The position numbers and the translations under genes are program-made. Shown here piece after piece: positions 16,303 to 25,094 of a DNA stretch of 64,000 bases (within the stretch, counting starts at the first letter, position 1; every line of letters begins with the position of its first letter). The stretch is taken from NCBI GenBank assembly GCA_030627625.1, contig DAOURR010000004.1, forward strand, positions 1 to 64,000. The letters are read 5' to 3'. Source of the DNA: UBA3103 sp002365855 (GTDB lineage: Bacteria > Bacillota > Desulfotomaculia > Desulfotomaculales > Pelotomaculaceae). The notes beneath the pieces were generated by a model, which was given only the letters and a program-made list of their open reading frames with translations, searched no databases and was not told the origin of the DNA.

Positions 16303-18064
16303 TAGCGCTTCCCCCCTTCACCAGGGCTCCGTCCCTGCAGACCTGGACGCACAGCCCGCATCCGGTGCAGGCATCGGGGTCGACATGGGCCAGCTTCCCT
16401 TTCATCGATATAGCCGGACAGCCGAGGCGAAGGCACGCCTTGCAGCCCCTGCACTTTTCCGTTTGCACGAGGATGACATCATCAGCAGTCGCCCTCTTTA
16501 AAAGTATACACGGCCTGCGGCAAATAATAACCGACGGCTCCCGGGCCGCTACTTCTTCCTGCAGGGCTTTCGTGATCTCTCCCAGGTCAAGCGGGTCTAT
16601 CACACGGACCCGCTTTACTCCCAGCGCCCGGACCAGTGCTTCAAAGTCCACGGCCTGGGCCTGTTCACCCATCAGCGTGCTGCCGGTGCCTGGATGGTGC
16701 TGGTGGCCGGTCATGGCGGTGGTACTGTTGTCCAGGATAACTACTGTGCCGGCTCCTTTATTGTAAACCATATTTAAAAGTCCGGTGATGCCTGAATGCA
16801 GGAAGGTGGAATCACCTATAACAGCAACGGTGCGTCCTCCCAGTTCCGGATCGGCTTTCCCGAAGCCGTGCGCGGTTCCGATGCTGGCGCCCATACAGAT
16901 ACAGCTGTCCATAGCTTCCAGGGGTGGCAGGCCGCTCAGAGTATAGCAGCCGATATCACCAGTGGCGATAAGCTTGAGTTTGCGGAGCGCAAAGAAAAGT
17001 CCGCGGTGGGGACAACCCGGGCAGAGCACCGGCGGCCTGCCGGGTATAGCCGCGGTTACAAGCCCGTCAGCTTTTACGGGCGCCTTTTCCGATGGTGACA
17101 GCAAACCGGCCTCTGCGAATTTACCGGCTATAACCTGTACATTAAGCTCACCGGTATCTGGAAGCAGATCTTTGCCTGAAACCGTTATTCCCAGGGATCT
17201 TACCTGATCCTCTACAAATGGTTCGAGTTCTTCTACAACAATCAACTTTTGTACTCCGCCCGCGAACTGCCGGATCAACTTCTCGGGAAGAGGGTTGGTC
17301 AAGCCCAGCTTGAGCACAGATGCGCCAGGCAGGGACTCCCTGACATACTGGTAGCTGATCCCGCTGGTGATAATGCCGATAGCCCTGCCGCGCCACTCTA
17401 TAGCATTTAAGGGACTCTTCTCGGAGTATTCTTTCAGTTTGGCCAGGCGTTCTTCCAGCAGAGCGCGTCTCATTCTGGCAAAAGCCGGTACCATCAGATA
17501 TTTTTTAGCGTCTTTTACATATGGGCGAATAGCGATGGACTTTGGTCCGCCTATTTCAACAAATCCCTGGGAGTGTGAAACCCTGGTGGTTGTCCTGAGC
17601 ATAACCGGAGTATCGAACTGCTCGCTGATATCCAGGGCAATACCGATCATATCCTTTGCCTCCTGGCTGTCACCGGGCTCCAGTAGTGGGATTTTAGCAA
17701 ACTTTGCGTAATAGCGGTTGTCCTGCTCATTCTGTGAGCTGTGCATGCCGGGGTCGTCCGCAGAAACCAGAACAAACCCGCCGTTCACGCCGGTATAGGC
17801 AAAAGTCAGCAGGGGATCTGCAGCAACATTAACACCGACGTGTTTCATTGCGACAAGTGTCCGTGCTCCGGCTATGGAAGCCCCTATGCCCACCTCCATG
17901 GCCACCTTTTCATTGGGAGCCCATTCCGCGTAAATGCCCGGGTAGCTTGAGAAGAGCTCCAGGATTTCGGTGCTGGGAGTGCCCGGGTAAGCCGCAGCAA
18001 CCGTCACTCCAGACTCAAAGGCGCCCCTGGCAATAGCTGCATTCCCTGAAAGTAGTTCCTTCAA
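16295..18064 (-). CDS. iorA: indolepyruvate:ferredoxin oxidoreductase, alpha subunit
   Basis: A 589-residue thiamine-diphosphate enzyme. The N-terminal pyrimidine-binding domain has AYPGTPSTEILE. The TPP-binding domain has GDIGCYTL and GDSTFLHSGITGLLNM. A C-terminal ferredoxin-like domain carries two [4Fe-4S] motifs (CRGCKACLRLGCPA and CTGCGLCVQVC). I favour the TTG at 18064, six bases after GAGGTG, which gives the usual MKELLSGN start; an ATG two codons earlier touches the ribosome site. With paaK just upstream, the cluster suggests oxidative use of aromatic amino acids. Confidence 0.93.
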   Translation of the reverse strand: MKELLSGNAAIARGAFESGVTVAAAYPGTPSTEILELFSSYPGIYAEWAPNEKVAMEVGIGASIAGARTLVAMKHVGVNVAADPLLTFAYTGVNGGFVLVSADDPGMHSSQNEQDNRYYAKFAKIPLLEPGDSQEAKDMIGIALDISEQFDTPVMLRTTTRVSHSQGFVEIGGPKSIAIRPYVKDAKKYLMVPAFARMRRALLEERLAKLKEYSEKSPLNAIEWRGRAIGIITSGISYQYVRESLPGASVLKLGLTNPLPEKLIRQFAGGVQKLIVVEELEPFVEDQVRSLGITVSGKDLLPDTGELNVQVIAGKFAEAGLLSPSEKAPVKADGLVTAAIPGRPPVLCPGCPHRGLFFALRKLKLIATGDIGCYTLSGLPPLEAMDSCICMGASIGTAHGFGKADPELGGRTVAVIGDSTFLHSGITGLLNMVYNKGAGTVVILDNSTTAMTGHQHHPGTGSTLMGEQAQAVDFEALVRALGVKRVRVIDPLDLGEITKALQEEVAAREPSVIICRRPCILLKRATADDVILVQTEKCRGCKACLRLGCPAISMKGKLAHVDPDACTGCGLCVQVCRDGALVKGGSANA

Positions 18065-18121
18065 AACCATCACCTCGCAGAGTGAATTTATTACTCTTTA
18101 ATTGGCACCTGTCAACCTTTT

Positions 18122-19417
18122 TCAAGGCCTGTTGTCGATAACTCTTTTGGCCTTGCCCATGCTCCTCTCCAGGGATTTGGGCTCCAGAAGGCGGACCTTT
18201 GCGGTTAGCGACAGGACACTGCTAAGACGTCGCCTCACCCTGTCTTCCAGGACTTCGAGGTCGCGGAACTGCCCGGTAAACATCTCCTGGGTGAGTTCCA
18301 CCTGTACTTCAAGATAATCCAGAAAGCCCTTTTTACCTACAATAATCTGATAATGTGGAGATATTCCCTCAATACTTATTAAAACACTTTCAATCTGCGA
18401 GGGAAAAACATTAGTTCCCGAAATGATTAGCATATCATCCGTGCGGCCGGTAACCTTGCGCATTCTCATTGTGGTCCTTCCGCAGGCGCAGGGCCCGGTG
18501 TTCAGAACGGAGATATCTCTGGTGCGGTAACGGACCAGTGGTATAGCCTCCTTGGTCAGGGTAGTGATCACAACTTCACCCTCCTGCCCATAGTCAAGCG
18601 GCTCTCCCGTTTCAGGGTCAATGACTTCAAAAAGAAAATGGTCCTCGGCAATATGCATACCGTTGTTGTATTCGCACTCTCCTGAAGTTCCCGGTCCCAT
18701 GACTTCACTCAGGCCGTAATTGTCAGAAGCTTTTATTCCCCAGGCCCGCTCCAGCTCGGCTCTCATTTTTTCACTCCAGGCCTCCGCCCCAAACAGCCCC
18801 AGCCGTAACGGCAGCGTAGCGGTATCAACACCCATCTCAACTGCAACCTCGGACAGGTGCAGACAGTATGAGGGTGTCCCTACCAGGACCGTCGTCCCGA
18901 AATCCTGCATCAGCATAATCTGTTTTTCGGAGTTGCCGGAGGAGGTGGGCACGACTGAGGCCCCTACCCTCTCCAGGCCGTAATGCAACCCGAAAGCACC
19001 GGTAAAAAGCCCATAGCCGAAAGTCACCTGGGCCACGTCCTCATCGGTTACCCCGGCCAGGGTGACCATGCGGGCAATGCATTCCGACCAGGTATCCAGG
19101 TCTTTTTTGGTGTAGCCCACCACGATCGGCTTGCCTGTCGTACCTGACGAGGCATGCAGCCGGACTACCTGTTTTAAGGGTACCGCAAACATGCCGTAGG
19201 GATATTGATCCCTTAAGTCGGTCTTGACGGTAAAGGGAAATTTACAGATGTCCTCCAGCTTTTGGAGGTCAGAAGGCTTGATCCCCCGCGCTTCAAACAA
19301 ATGCCGGTAAAAAGGAACACGTTCGTAAACACGAGTCACTATTTCTTTCAGCCGGCTGAGCTGCAGTGAACGCATTTCTTCACGGCCCATGCATTCATAA
19401 CGGGCATCCCAAATCAT
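18122..19417 (-). CDS. paaK: phenylacetate-CoA ligase
   Basis: A 431-residue AMP-forming ligase. It has the P-loop-like SSGTTGKPIVVGYTKKD, DNYGLSEVMGPG, and the C-terminal TGRTDDMLIISGTNVFPSQIE of the PaaK family. It activates phenylacetate (or a related aryl acetate) with ATP and CoA; run in reverse with the IorAB product it could conserve energy as ATP. It is upstream of iorAB on the same strand with a 57-base gap, so it probably shares a transcript. The leader contains a large imperfect palindrome. Confidence 0.93.
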   Translation of the reverse strand: MIWDARYECMGREEMRSLQLSRLKEIVTRVYERVPFYRHLFEARGIKPSDLQKLEDICKFPFTVKTDLRDQYPYGMFAVPLKQVVRLHASSGTTGKPIVVGYTKKDLDTWSECIARMVTLAGVTDEDVAQVTFGYGLFTGAFGLHYGLERVGASVVPTSSGNSEKQIMLMQDFGTTVLVGTPSYCLHLSEVAVEMGVDTATLPLRLGLFGAEAWSEKMRAELERAWGIKASDNYGLSEVMGPGTSGECEYNNGMHIAEDHFLFEVIDPETGEPLDYGQEGEVVITTLTKEAIPLVRYRTRDISVLNTGPCACGRTTMRMRKVTGRTDDMLIISGTNVFPSQIESVLISIEGISPHYQIIVGKKGFLDYLEVQVELTQEMFTGQFRDLEVLEDRVRRRLSSVLSLTAKVRLLEPKSLERSMGKAKRVIDNRP

Positions 19418-19458
19418 TAATCTAGCACATCCTTGTCCAAAGCTGTTTTATAAAACAA

Positions 19459-19604
19459 AAAGAACCTCGTGGCAAATACTTTCCCAAACAACATGCCATC
19501 GTATCCCCTTAGTATTCCGGCCCACAAGTACCAGGTAGCCCACATAAGATTAAAGCCGGAGAGGGTGTTGTTAGACGGGAAACTCTTTGCCACACAGGTT
19601 CTTT
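19459..19604 (-). repeat. 146-nt imperfect palindrome in the paaK leader
   Basis: The left arm from AAAGAACCT (19459) and the right arm ending AGGTTCTTT (19604) are complementary over about 35 bases: AAGAACCT, GTGGCAAA, TTTCCC and AACAAC blocks are all mirrored in the right arm with small bulges. An inner pairing CCGGC/GCCGG continues the structure. It could be a structured 5' leader of paaK or a small MITE. No coding frame is present in this 320-base gap. Confidence 0.6.
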
Positions 19605-19740
19605 AAATGCTGGTAAACGGCTATCGCTTTCTATTACAATCGTTTTAAACCACTTAATCACTCTACCGTTCTCCCGTCCTGCACTTTAGAGCTTTGCCCT
19701 TGAGAGACATATCATGTCAATTACATAAAAATATTTAATT

Positions 19741-20991
19741 CTATAACACCTGGCAGTATCCCTCTTTTTTTTGTTCCGCTTTCCCGAAAGGCGCTGTTAT
19801 AATCTTGCCCCGGCTGACCCTGCGCTTGACAAAACTGTTCATCCTTCTTAAGGCTTCTGTAATGTCCTCAACAGAAGCGGCATACGCGCAGCGGATATAC
19901 CCTTCACCCTGTTCACCAAATGCGTTGCCCGGGACCACTGCCACCTTTTCTTCCTGTAAAAGCTGCTGTGCAAACTCCTCGGAAGAGAGCCCCGTCACAC
20001 TTATATCAGGAAATGCGTAAAAAGCCCCGCGCGGCTCAAAACACGGCAGTCCTGCTTCCTTGAAGCCCTGTAGTATCAGCCGGCGCCGGCGGCCATACTG
20101 CTCAACCATGTTCTTCATGCCCTGCCTGCCGTTTCTTAGTGCTTCCACTGCAGCAATCTGGGCGGTGATCGGAGCGCAAAGCGCAGTGTACTGGTGGATC
20201 TTTTTCATTACAGCAATAAAATCACTGTTTCCTGCCGCATATCCTACCCGCCAGCCGGTCATTGCGTATGATTTGGAAAAACCGTTAAGCAGAATGGTAC
20301 GGTCCCGCATACCGGGAAGTGAAGCTACACAGGTGTGTTCACCGACATAGGTAAGTTTATCGTAAATTTCATCTGAAATAATAATCAGGTCGTGGGACCT
20401 GGCAAGCTCACATATTTCTAAAAGGTTGTGGCGGTCGATAGTGGCGCCTGTCGGATTATTGGGGTAACATAATATCATTGCTTTTGTTTTAGGGGTTACT
20501 GCTTTGTCCACCATCTCAGCGGTTACCTGAAAGCCGTTCTCCACCGATGTTTTCAGGTAAACCGGGCTGGCGCCGGCAAGAGTCACACACGGGGCGTATG
20601 ACACATAGGAGGGCGCAGGGATTAAAACCTCATCTCCTGGCTGGAGGAGTGTCCGCAGGGCCAGGTCAACACCTTCACTTACCCCCACTGTTACCAAAAT
20701 TTCATTTAATGGATTGTAGGTAACTCGGTAAGTATCCCCCAGATCCCGGGCAATCTCTTCTCTTAGCTCGAGCAGCCCGTTATTTGAAGTATACATGGTG
20801 TACCCTCTCTCCAGCGAATACATGCAGGCCTCGCGGATGTGCCAGGGTGTTACAAAGTCAGGCTCACCGACTCCAAGGGAAATAACGTTCTTCATCTCAC
20901 TGGCAAGGTCAAAAAAACGCCGGATTCCCGAAGAAGGTATGCCCAGAACAAGGGGATTTATATATCTCTGCCAGTCTTTAGAGCCGGTCAC
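19741..20991 (-). CDS. class I/II PLP aminotransferase
   Basis: A 416-residue fold-type I aminotransferase. The PLP lysine is Lys240 in GFSKSYAMTGWRVGY, with CYPNNPTGATID and SDEIYDKLTY also intact. The N-terminal arm NPLVLGIPSSGIRRFFD resembles aspartate/aromatic aminotransferases of the AspB/MetC-adjacent type. There is an extra basic tail of about 25 residues. The start GTG overlaps the Lrp stop codon (GTGA), so it is co-translated with that regulator. A T-box upstream makes an amino-acid biosynthetic role likely; the substrate is not certain. Confidence 0.9.
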   Translation of the reverse strand: MTGSKDWQRYINPLVLGIPSSGIRRFFDLASEMKNVISLGVGEPDFVTPWHIREACMYSLERGYTMYTSNNGLLELREEIARDLGDTYRVTYNPLNEILVTVGVSEGVDLALRTLLQPGDEVLIPAPSYVSYAPCVTLAGASPVYLKTSVENGFQVTAEMVDKAVTPKTKAMILCYPNNPTGATIDRHNLLEICELARSHDLIIISDEIYDKLTYVGEHTCVASLPGMRDRTILLNGFSKSYAMTGWRVGYAAGNSDFIAVMKKIHQYTALCAPITAQIAAVEALRNGRQGMKNMVEQYGRRRRLILQGFKEAGLPCFEPRGAFYAFPDISVTGLSSEEFAQQLLQEEKVAVVPGNAFGEQGEGYIRCAYAASVEDITEALRRMNSFVKRRVSRGKIITAPFGKAEQKKEGYCQVL

Positions 20992-21467
20992 GGTGTAATC
21001 ACCAGCCTTCTGTCTTCTTCCCCGTCCTCAATGATTGTACCCTGAATCTTGTAGTTCTTCAGAACAAAATGAGTGGAAGTGCTCAGAACATGTTCTATAG
21101 TAGCCAGTTTCTGTGAAACAAAATTAGCAACTTCCTTTAAAGTATCCCCCTCTACCATGACTACAAGGTCGTAGGCGCCTGATACGAGACGTACGGTTGT
21201 TACCTCAGGAAAACGGTAAATCCGCTCCGCTACGGCATCAAAACCTACCTCTCGCTGCGGGCAGATTTTGACTTCGATCACCGCGGATACCTTCTCCTCG
21301 CCTGCCTTTTCCCAGTTAATAAAGGTATGGTAGCCCAGTATAATTTTATTCTTTTCTAGGTCCTTTACTAACCCGGCTACTTCACTCTCTTCTTTGCCGA
21401 TCATGACTGCTAATTGCTTGAAAGTAAGCCGGGCATCATTTTCGAGGAGCTCAAGGATCTCCTTCAA
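20988..21467 (-). CDS. Lrp/AsnC-family transcriptional regulator
   Basis: A 159-residue protein with an N-terminal winged helix-turn-helix (about 5-55, DARLTFKQLAVMIGKEESEVAGLVKDL) and a C-terminal RAM ligand-binding domain (about 70-150, VSAVIEVKICPQ ... GAYDLVVMVEGDTLKEVANFV). It is 1-4 bases from the aminotransferase and probably senses an amino acid that the enzyme makes or uses. The start is TTG after AGGAGGAAGTTTTA. The T-box controls both genes. Confidence 0.92.
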   Translation of the reverse strand: MKEILELLENDARLTFKQLAVMIGKEESEVAGLVKDLEKNKIILGYHTFINWEKAGEEKVSAVIEVKICPQREVGFDAVAERIYRFPEVTTVRLVSGAYDLVVMVEGDTLKEVANFVSQKLATIEHVLSTSTHFVLKNYKIQGTIIEDGEEDRRLVITP

Positions 21468-21493
21468 TAAAACTTCCTCCTTTCAACTCACAC

Positions 21494-21747
21494 AATAAAA
21501 AACTCCACGCCCCTGTAAAGGGACGGGAGTTAATTCTCGCGGTACCACCCTAATTGACCTATAAGCAACTCCTGCTTTAAGGTCCTCTCAAGCCCGTTAA
21601 CGGAGGCAAGCCGGCTCAGCCTACTTAATTCAGCCTGCGGCATCCGGGGCGGCCCAGTCGCTTTCCTCCGCCGGGCTTGCACCATACCCCGGCTCGCTGG
21701 TGATTTCAGCGTCATTTGTCCCCTTCATCACCTTGCCAGATAAAATC
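21494..21747 (-). promoter_or_regulatory. T-box leader of the lrp-aminotransferase operon
   Basis: The minus-strand RNA contains the T-box core AGGGTGGTACCGCG (plus 21537-21550), the Stem I apical signature CCGGGGTATGGTGCAAGCCCGG, and a terminator hairpin (21501-21531, AACTCCCGTCCC against GGGGCGTGGAGTT) with a T6 tail that competes with the antiterminator. Uncharged tRNA should therefore turn the operon on. On the return side of Stem I the bases GAC (Asp) in AAAGCGACTGGG are my candidate specifier. That would suit an aspartate aminotransferase but is unproven. Confidence 0.88.
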
Positions 21748-21753
21748 GAAGCT

Positions 21754-21782
21754 ATTATAGCATGAGCATATGGGGGTGTCAA
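21754..21782 (-). promoter_or_regulatory. consensus promoter of the T-box transcript
   Basis: Minus-strand TTGACA (21777-21782) and TATAAT (21754-21759) match the sigma-A consensus perfectly at 17-base spacing. Transcription should begin near 21747, at the start of the T-box leader. Confidence 0.9.
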
Positions 21783-21883
21783 CAGGTAATGTGTGGGCTG
21801 CCACGGCGGACGTGGAGTGGGTATCATCCCGGACCAAACCAGCCTGCGCAGCTTGGTCCGGGCTAGGTTAGACTATTTTGACC

Positions 21884-23251
21884 TTACATGGTTAGAGTGC
21901 CGCCGGGGGTTTCTATCAGTTTAAGCACGTTCTCTTCCCGGCCGTTAACAGCATTTACATAGACCAGGAATGTTTCCTGCCCCAGCTTGCCCTGGAACTC
22001 ATAAGCAAGCTGTTCCTCACTTACCCCAACAGGTATCAAAACCAGTCTTCCGCCGGAAATTTCAAGCCGGTTGCTGAGAGCGGCCCTGGCCTGCTGCTGT
22101 GATATTTTTGGCGCGGGCAAATCCCGCTCCCGGTGAGACATCAGGTACCCTGAGGTTTCAGCGCCGATTACTTCCCCGTTATCCAGAGCCACAGAAACCT
22201 TGACCAGATCGGGGTATATAATAACCCCGTCCTGCACTGCCGCATAGTTAAACGTAGCGGTGTTTTCGTGGCGCAGGGAATAGGTCGGCTGCATCTCACC
22301 GAAGTCCCGCTCTTCTAAAAACCTGGCTGCGTTTTGCTTTGCCGTTTCCAGGTCAACTGTCTCACCGCCGACCGGCCTGGAGTTCAACATCCAGATTGTC
22401 CTGCCGCCCTTCCTGGCAATGTCCATCATTGTTCGATCTCCATTACCTTCTCCAACCGGCATCACCTCAACACGATAGGACGGAATGCGGCCATTAGTTG
22501 TGACGGCTTCCGTAGCGTGGTATTCAACACCCGGCTTCTTGAAGACAAAGGCAAGTGCTTTGTTTTGTGCCTCTTCCGGGCTGATCTCTTCCAACCCGCC
22601 TAAACCCTTTGGTTCGGCCTGCTCCAGGTGCTCAGAGAACGGGCCGTCATAAATCAGGGCTGGATATTGCTGCATTCTTTCATCCAGCAGCTGAAAATCG
22701 CTGCGCTCTATATTCTCAGGGGGGTTATGCTGCAGGTTTTTCCTGACCTGACGCACCAGTTCACTAAAGTAGTAGTTATTTTGGGCTATCTTATACTGCA
22801 TGCCCTGCAAATCCCGGTTCAATTCCGTTGACTGCTGGTACAGGTCGTTTAGCGTATCCCACTGCTTTTCGTTAACAGCCCCTCCCTTACCGATCTGCCT
22901 GGCGAGGGAGTCGGCGTAATCACCAACCTGTGTTAAAAATTTAGACGTGCGGCCCGCCAGCGCATCGTTATACACCGGGAGTTGGCCCAAATTGGCCTGA
23001 GCAAAGGCTGCCTGCTGGCGCAGGTCCATCAGGTACGTGAGGTCAAGGCGCGGGTCGGCGACTACCATGCTTTTTGACAGGAGCACCTCCAGGTTCTGCA
23101 CCTGGTTGGTCATATCAAAAAAAGCGCGCTGGTATTTGTTATCCAAAAAAACCTCGAGACTTCTATTTGCTATGCGCTGGTTGTAGCCCCAGTAACCGAC
23201 CGCTGCAAATGCCAGCAGGCCGGCGGCTGCCAATATGGTCCACCTTCGCAA
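21884..23251 (-). CDS. ypeB: germination protein YpeB
   Basis: A 455-residue partner of SleB needed to place or stabilise the cortex-lytic enzyme in the spore. An N-terminal membrane segment (about 5-24) is followed by a long helical region (about 30-190, with repeated Leu/Gln-rich helices) and C-terminal PepSY-type repeats (about 240-450, e.g. LETAKQNAARFLEERDFGEMQPTY). The start TTG follows GAGGAGGATTTCAA. It lies 130 bases downstream of sleB, the usual bicistronic order, and would be made in the forespore. Confidence 0.93.
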   Translation of the reverse strand: MRRWTILAAAGLLAFAAVGYWGYNQRIANRSLEVFLDNKYQRAFFDMTNQVQNLEVLLSKSMVVADPRLDLTYLMDLRQQAAFAQANLGQLPVYNDALAGRTSKFLTQVGDYADSLARQIGKGGAVNEKQWDTLNDLYQQSTELNRDLQGMQYKIAQNNYYFSELVRQVRKNLQHNPPENIERSDFQLLDERMQQYPALIYDGPFSEHLEQAEPKGLGGLEEISPEEAQNKALAFVFKKPGVEYHATEAVTTNGRIPSYRVEVMPVGEGNGDRTMMDIARKGGRTIWMLNSRPVGGETVDLETAKQNAARFLEERDFGEMQPTYSLRHENTATFNYAAVQDGVIIYPDLVKVSVALDNGEVIGAETSGYLMSHRERDLPAPKISQQQARAALSNRLEISGGRLVLIPVGVSEEQLAYEFQGKLGQETFLVYVNAVNGREENVLKLIETPGGTLTM

Positions 23252-23383
23252 TTGAAATCCTCCTCTCTGTTACTGTAAAGTTAGCAATATAAAAACTCTG
23301 GACAGACTCTTTGACAAACTGTCAAACACCTGAGCCAAGGGCTTGGTGAAAACCAGGCACAGCTCCCGCTATGTATGACCGTC

Positions 23384-24094
23384 CTACCTGGCAAAGACGT
23401 GGTTACCGATGCGTGTGATAATACCCCTGCTCCATATCCACGGGCTTACCGGTTTGGACGGGTTCCAGAAAAAGAGCGCTCCCCCCGTAGGGTCATACCC
23501 ACCCATGGCCATCTGGGCCGCCTCGATCGATTCCTGGGTTAAGGGCCTGTATGCCTGGCCGTTGGAGATGGACTCAAAAGCGTGATCCTGGTAGATTACA
23601 CCACTGATAGTCCGGGGGAATGAAGCGCTCCTGGTCCGGTTCAAAATTACCGCTCCCACCGCCACCTTTCCAACCAGCGGCTCATTCGCGGCCTCACCTT
23701 CAATAACCCGGGCCAACAGGGTTGCTTCACCCCTGTCCGTGGCTACTCCCCTGGTAACAGCGGGAGCCCCCTGGGGCGCAGTAAGTCCCATAGCGGCGCG
23801 TGTGGCCGGACCAACCACCCCGTCCGGAATAAGGCCGTTGCTGCTTTGAAACCTTTGAACAGCGCGGAATGTCTCACCGCCGTACACGCTATCCAGCGAA
23901 GCTTTATAGTAACCCCACTGGCTCAACTTTTGCTGAACCTGGTATACATCGTCTCCTCTGCTTCCCCAGTAAAGAGACCCTCCCTGTGCCGCCGCCTGCC
24001 GCCATTGCATGAATCCCCCGGTCACAACCAGGGCAATAAGGCCGGCTACGAACAAGACAACTGCCTTTTTTCTAAAAAAGTTGTTCTTAATAAT
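23384..24094 (-). CDS. sleB: spore cortex-lytic enzyme SleB
   Basis: A lytic transglycosylase that opens spore cortex at germination. It has an N-terminal signal segment, a PG_binding_1 domain (LYWGSRGDDVYQVQQKL ... VVGPATRAAMG) and a C-terminal Hydrolase_2 catalytic domain (LLARVIEGEAANEP with the catalytic Glu; GGALFFWNPSK). The start is unusual. The in-frame TTG at 24055 has no ribosome site and would cut the signal peptide's basic head, whereas ATT at 24094 stands six bases after GGGAGGTGA and gives a Lys-Asn-Asn-Phe-Phe-Arg-Lys-Lys head. I therefore prefer the ATT start, giving 236 residues. Confidence 0.9.
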   Translation of the reverse strand: MIKNNFFRKKAVVLFVAGLIALVVTGGFMQWRQAAAQGGSLYWGSRGDDVYQVQQKLSQWGYYKASLDSVYGGETFRAVQRFQSSNGLIPDGVVGPATRAAMGLTAPQGAPAVTRGVATDRGEATLLARVIEGEAANEPLVGKVAVGAVILNRTRSASFPRTISGVIYQDHAFESISNGQAYRPLTQESIEAAQMAMGGYDPTGGALFFWNPSKPVSPWIWSRGIITRIGNHVFAR

Positions 24095-24177
24095 ACGTGC
24101 TCACCTCCCACTATTTTTTATATTTTTTCTTAAAATTCCAGATATTATGTAGACATTACTACCGTAATTTTAAAACA

Positions 24178-24206
24178 AAAAACCCGGAGGATATTTAACC
24201 CCCGGG
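24178..24206 (-). terminator. terminator after dsrC
   Basis: On the minus strand CCCGGGGG and CCTCCGGG pair around TTAAATAT and are followed by TTTTTTG. It lies about 65 bases after the dsrC stop codon. Confidence 0.7.
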
Positions 24207-24269
24207 ATCACTGGACAAAAGATGTGGGAATATATTTTATTTGATCAAAACCTAAATTTGTCTATTAAT

Positions 24270-24587
24270 CTATACGCAGCCGGTAGGCTTTGGCAGGCCG
24301 GCCAATTTGCAGGCGCCCTTACCCGGGCCTGTTGGGAAGAGCTCATAAATATATTTCAGGGTGAATCCGGTTTCTTTGCAGAGATTCCTGATCATCGGGG
24401 CAATCTGAAAAAGCTCAAAATATTCCCGCAGGTAATTGATCACTTTCCAGTGGTCACCGGTGAGTTCGGCAATGCCTTCAGCGGCGGCAAAGGCCCTGGC
24501 TAAATCTTCACTCCATTCGTCCGGCTCAATGATAAATCCATCATCATCAAGCTCAATTTCCTTTCCGTCAATAATGATGCATGGCAT
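24270..24587 (-). CDS. dsrC: DsrC/TusE family sulfur-carrier protein
   Basis: A 105-residue sulfur-relay protein. The flexible C-terminal arm GKGACKLAGLPKPTGCV holds both conserved cysteines (Cys93 and the penultimate Cys104), which marks true DsrC rather than TusE. The HWKVINYLREYFE core is also intact. In sulfate reducers DsrC carries the trisulfide formed by dissimilatory sulfite reductase DsrAB to the membrane. It is alone here, with no dsrAB beside it, and ends in its own terminator. GGAGGTGC precedes the ATG. Confidence 0.93.
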   Translation of the reverse strand: MPCIIIDGKEIELDDDGFIIEPDEWSEDLARAFAAAEGIAELTGDHWKVINYLREYFELFQIAPMIRNLCKETGFTLKYIYELFPTGPGKGACKLAGLPKPTGCV

Positions 24588-24804
24588 TTAAAAAAGCACC
24601 TCCAAAATAACTTCCAAAGTAAAATTGGTCTTATTGTGAGCCATAAAGACACTTTATAAAGCGAATAAGATTCTTTACATGTTAAAAGATATCACGGAGC
24701 GGATTATTCGTCAATGCATGCTATTTTATATTTTTGCCTCGAGAGGGACAATTACCTCAGGATAAAGTTACTCCGCCTTCACCCGCTCATAACCGGGCGC
24801 ACAT

Positions 24805-25088
24805 AAAGAGAGAAGGCTAAAAGCCTTCTCTCAAAAAGCGACCATCCCTACAGCAAGCCATTCCCGAAGTTCAACCTGTTCAAACAATGTCTCACAACGA
24901 ATTTAACAAGATAGGTTACGCTCTATTGAACTTGCAAACATCCAGTTACTACCAACCAACCAGAATTATGGAAATCCCCAATACTCAAAAAACACAACCC
25001 TTGGACTGGATCCCTACTTGCAATAAACCTGAAACACATTCAGTAGCTTCCTGCAAATTAACCCTAAGTCTCTGTAAGGATGGTGCTT
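24805..25088 (-). ncRNA. candidate free-standing structured RNA
   Basis: About 285 nt with no plausible coding frame, a promoter at one end and an intrinsic terminator at the other (arms 24808-24818 and 24822-24832). The 5' end ACCAUCCUUACAG (25084-25072) and CUGUAGGGAUGGU (24853-24841) close a 13-bp helix with one G-U pair. Inside, UUGCAA and AUCCAGU on the 5' side pair with ACUGGAU and UUGCAA on the 3' side, and GUUCAA pairs with UUGAAC. The result is a long rod with internal loops, similar in outline to 6S RNA but longer than usual. Identity is not established. Confidence 0.65.
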
Positions 25089-25094
25089 AACTAA

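Noticed and set aside
24887..25090. 67-codon plus-strand reading frame
   Set aside because: It runs antisense through the structured RNA, has no ribosome site and no protein-like pattern.
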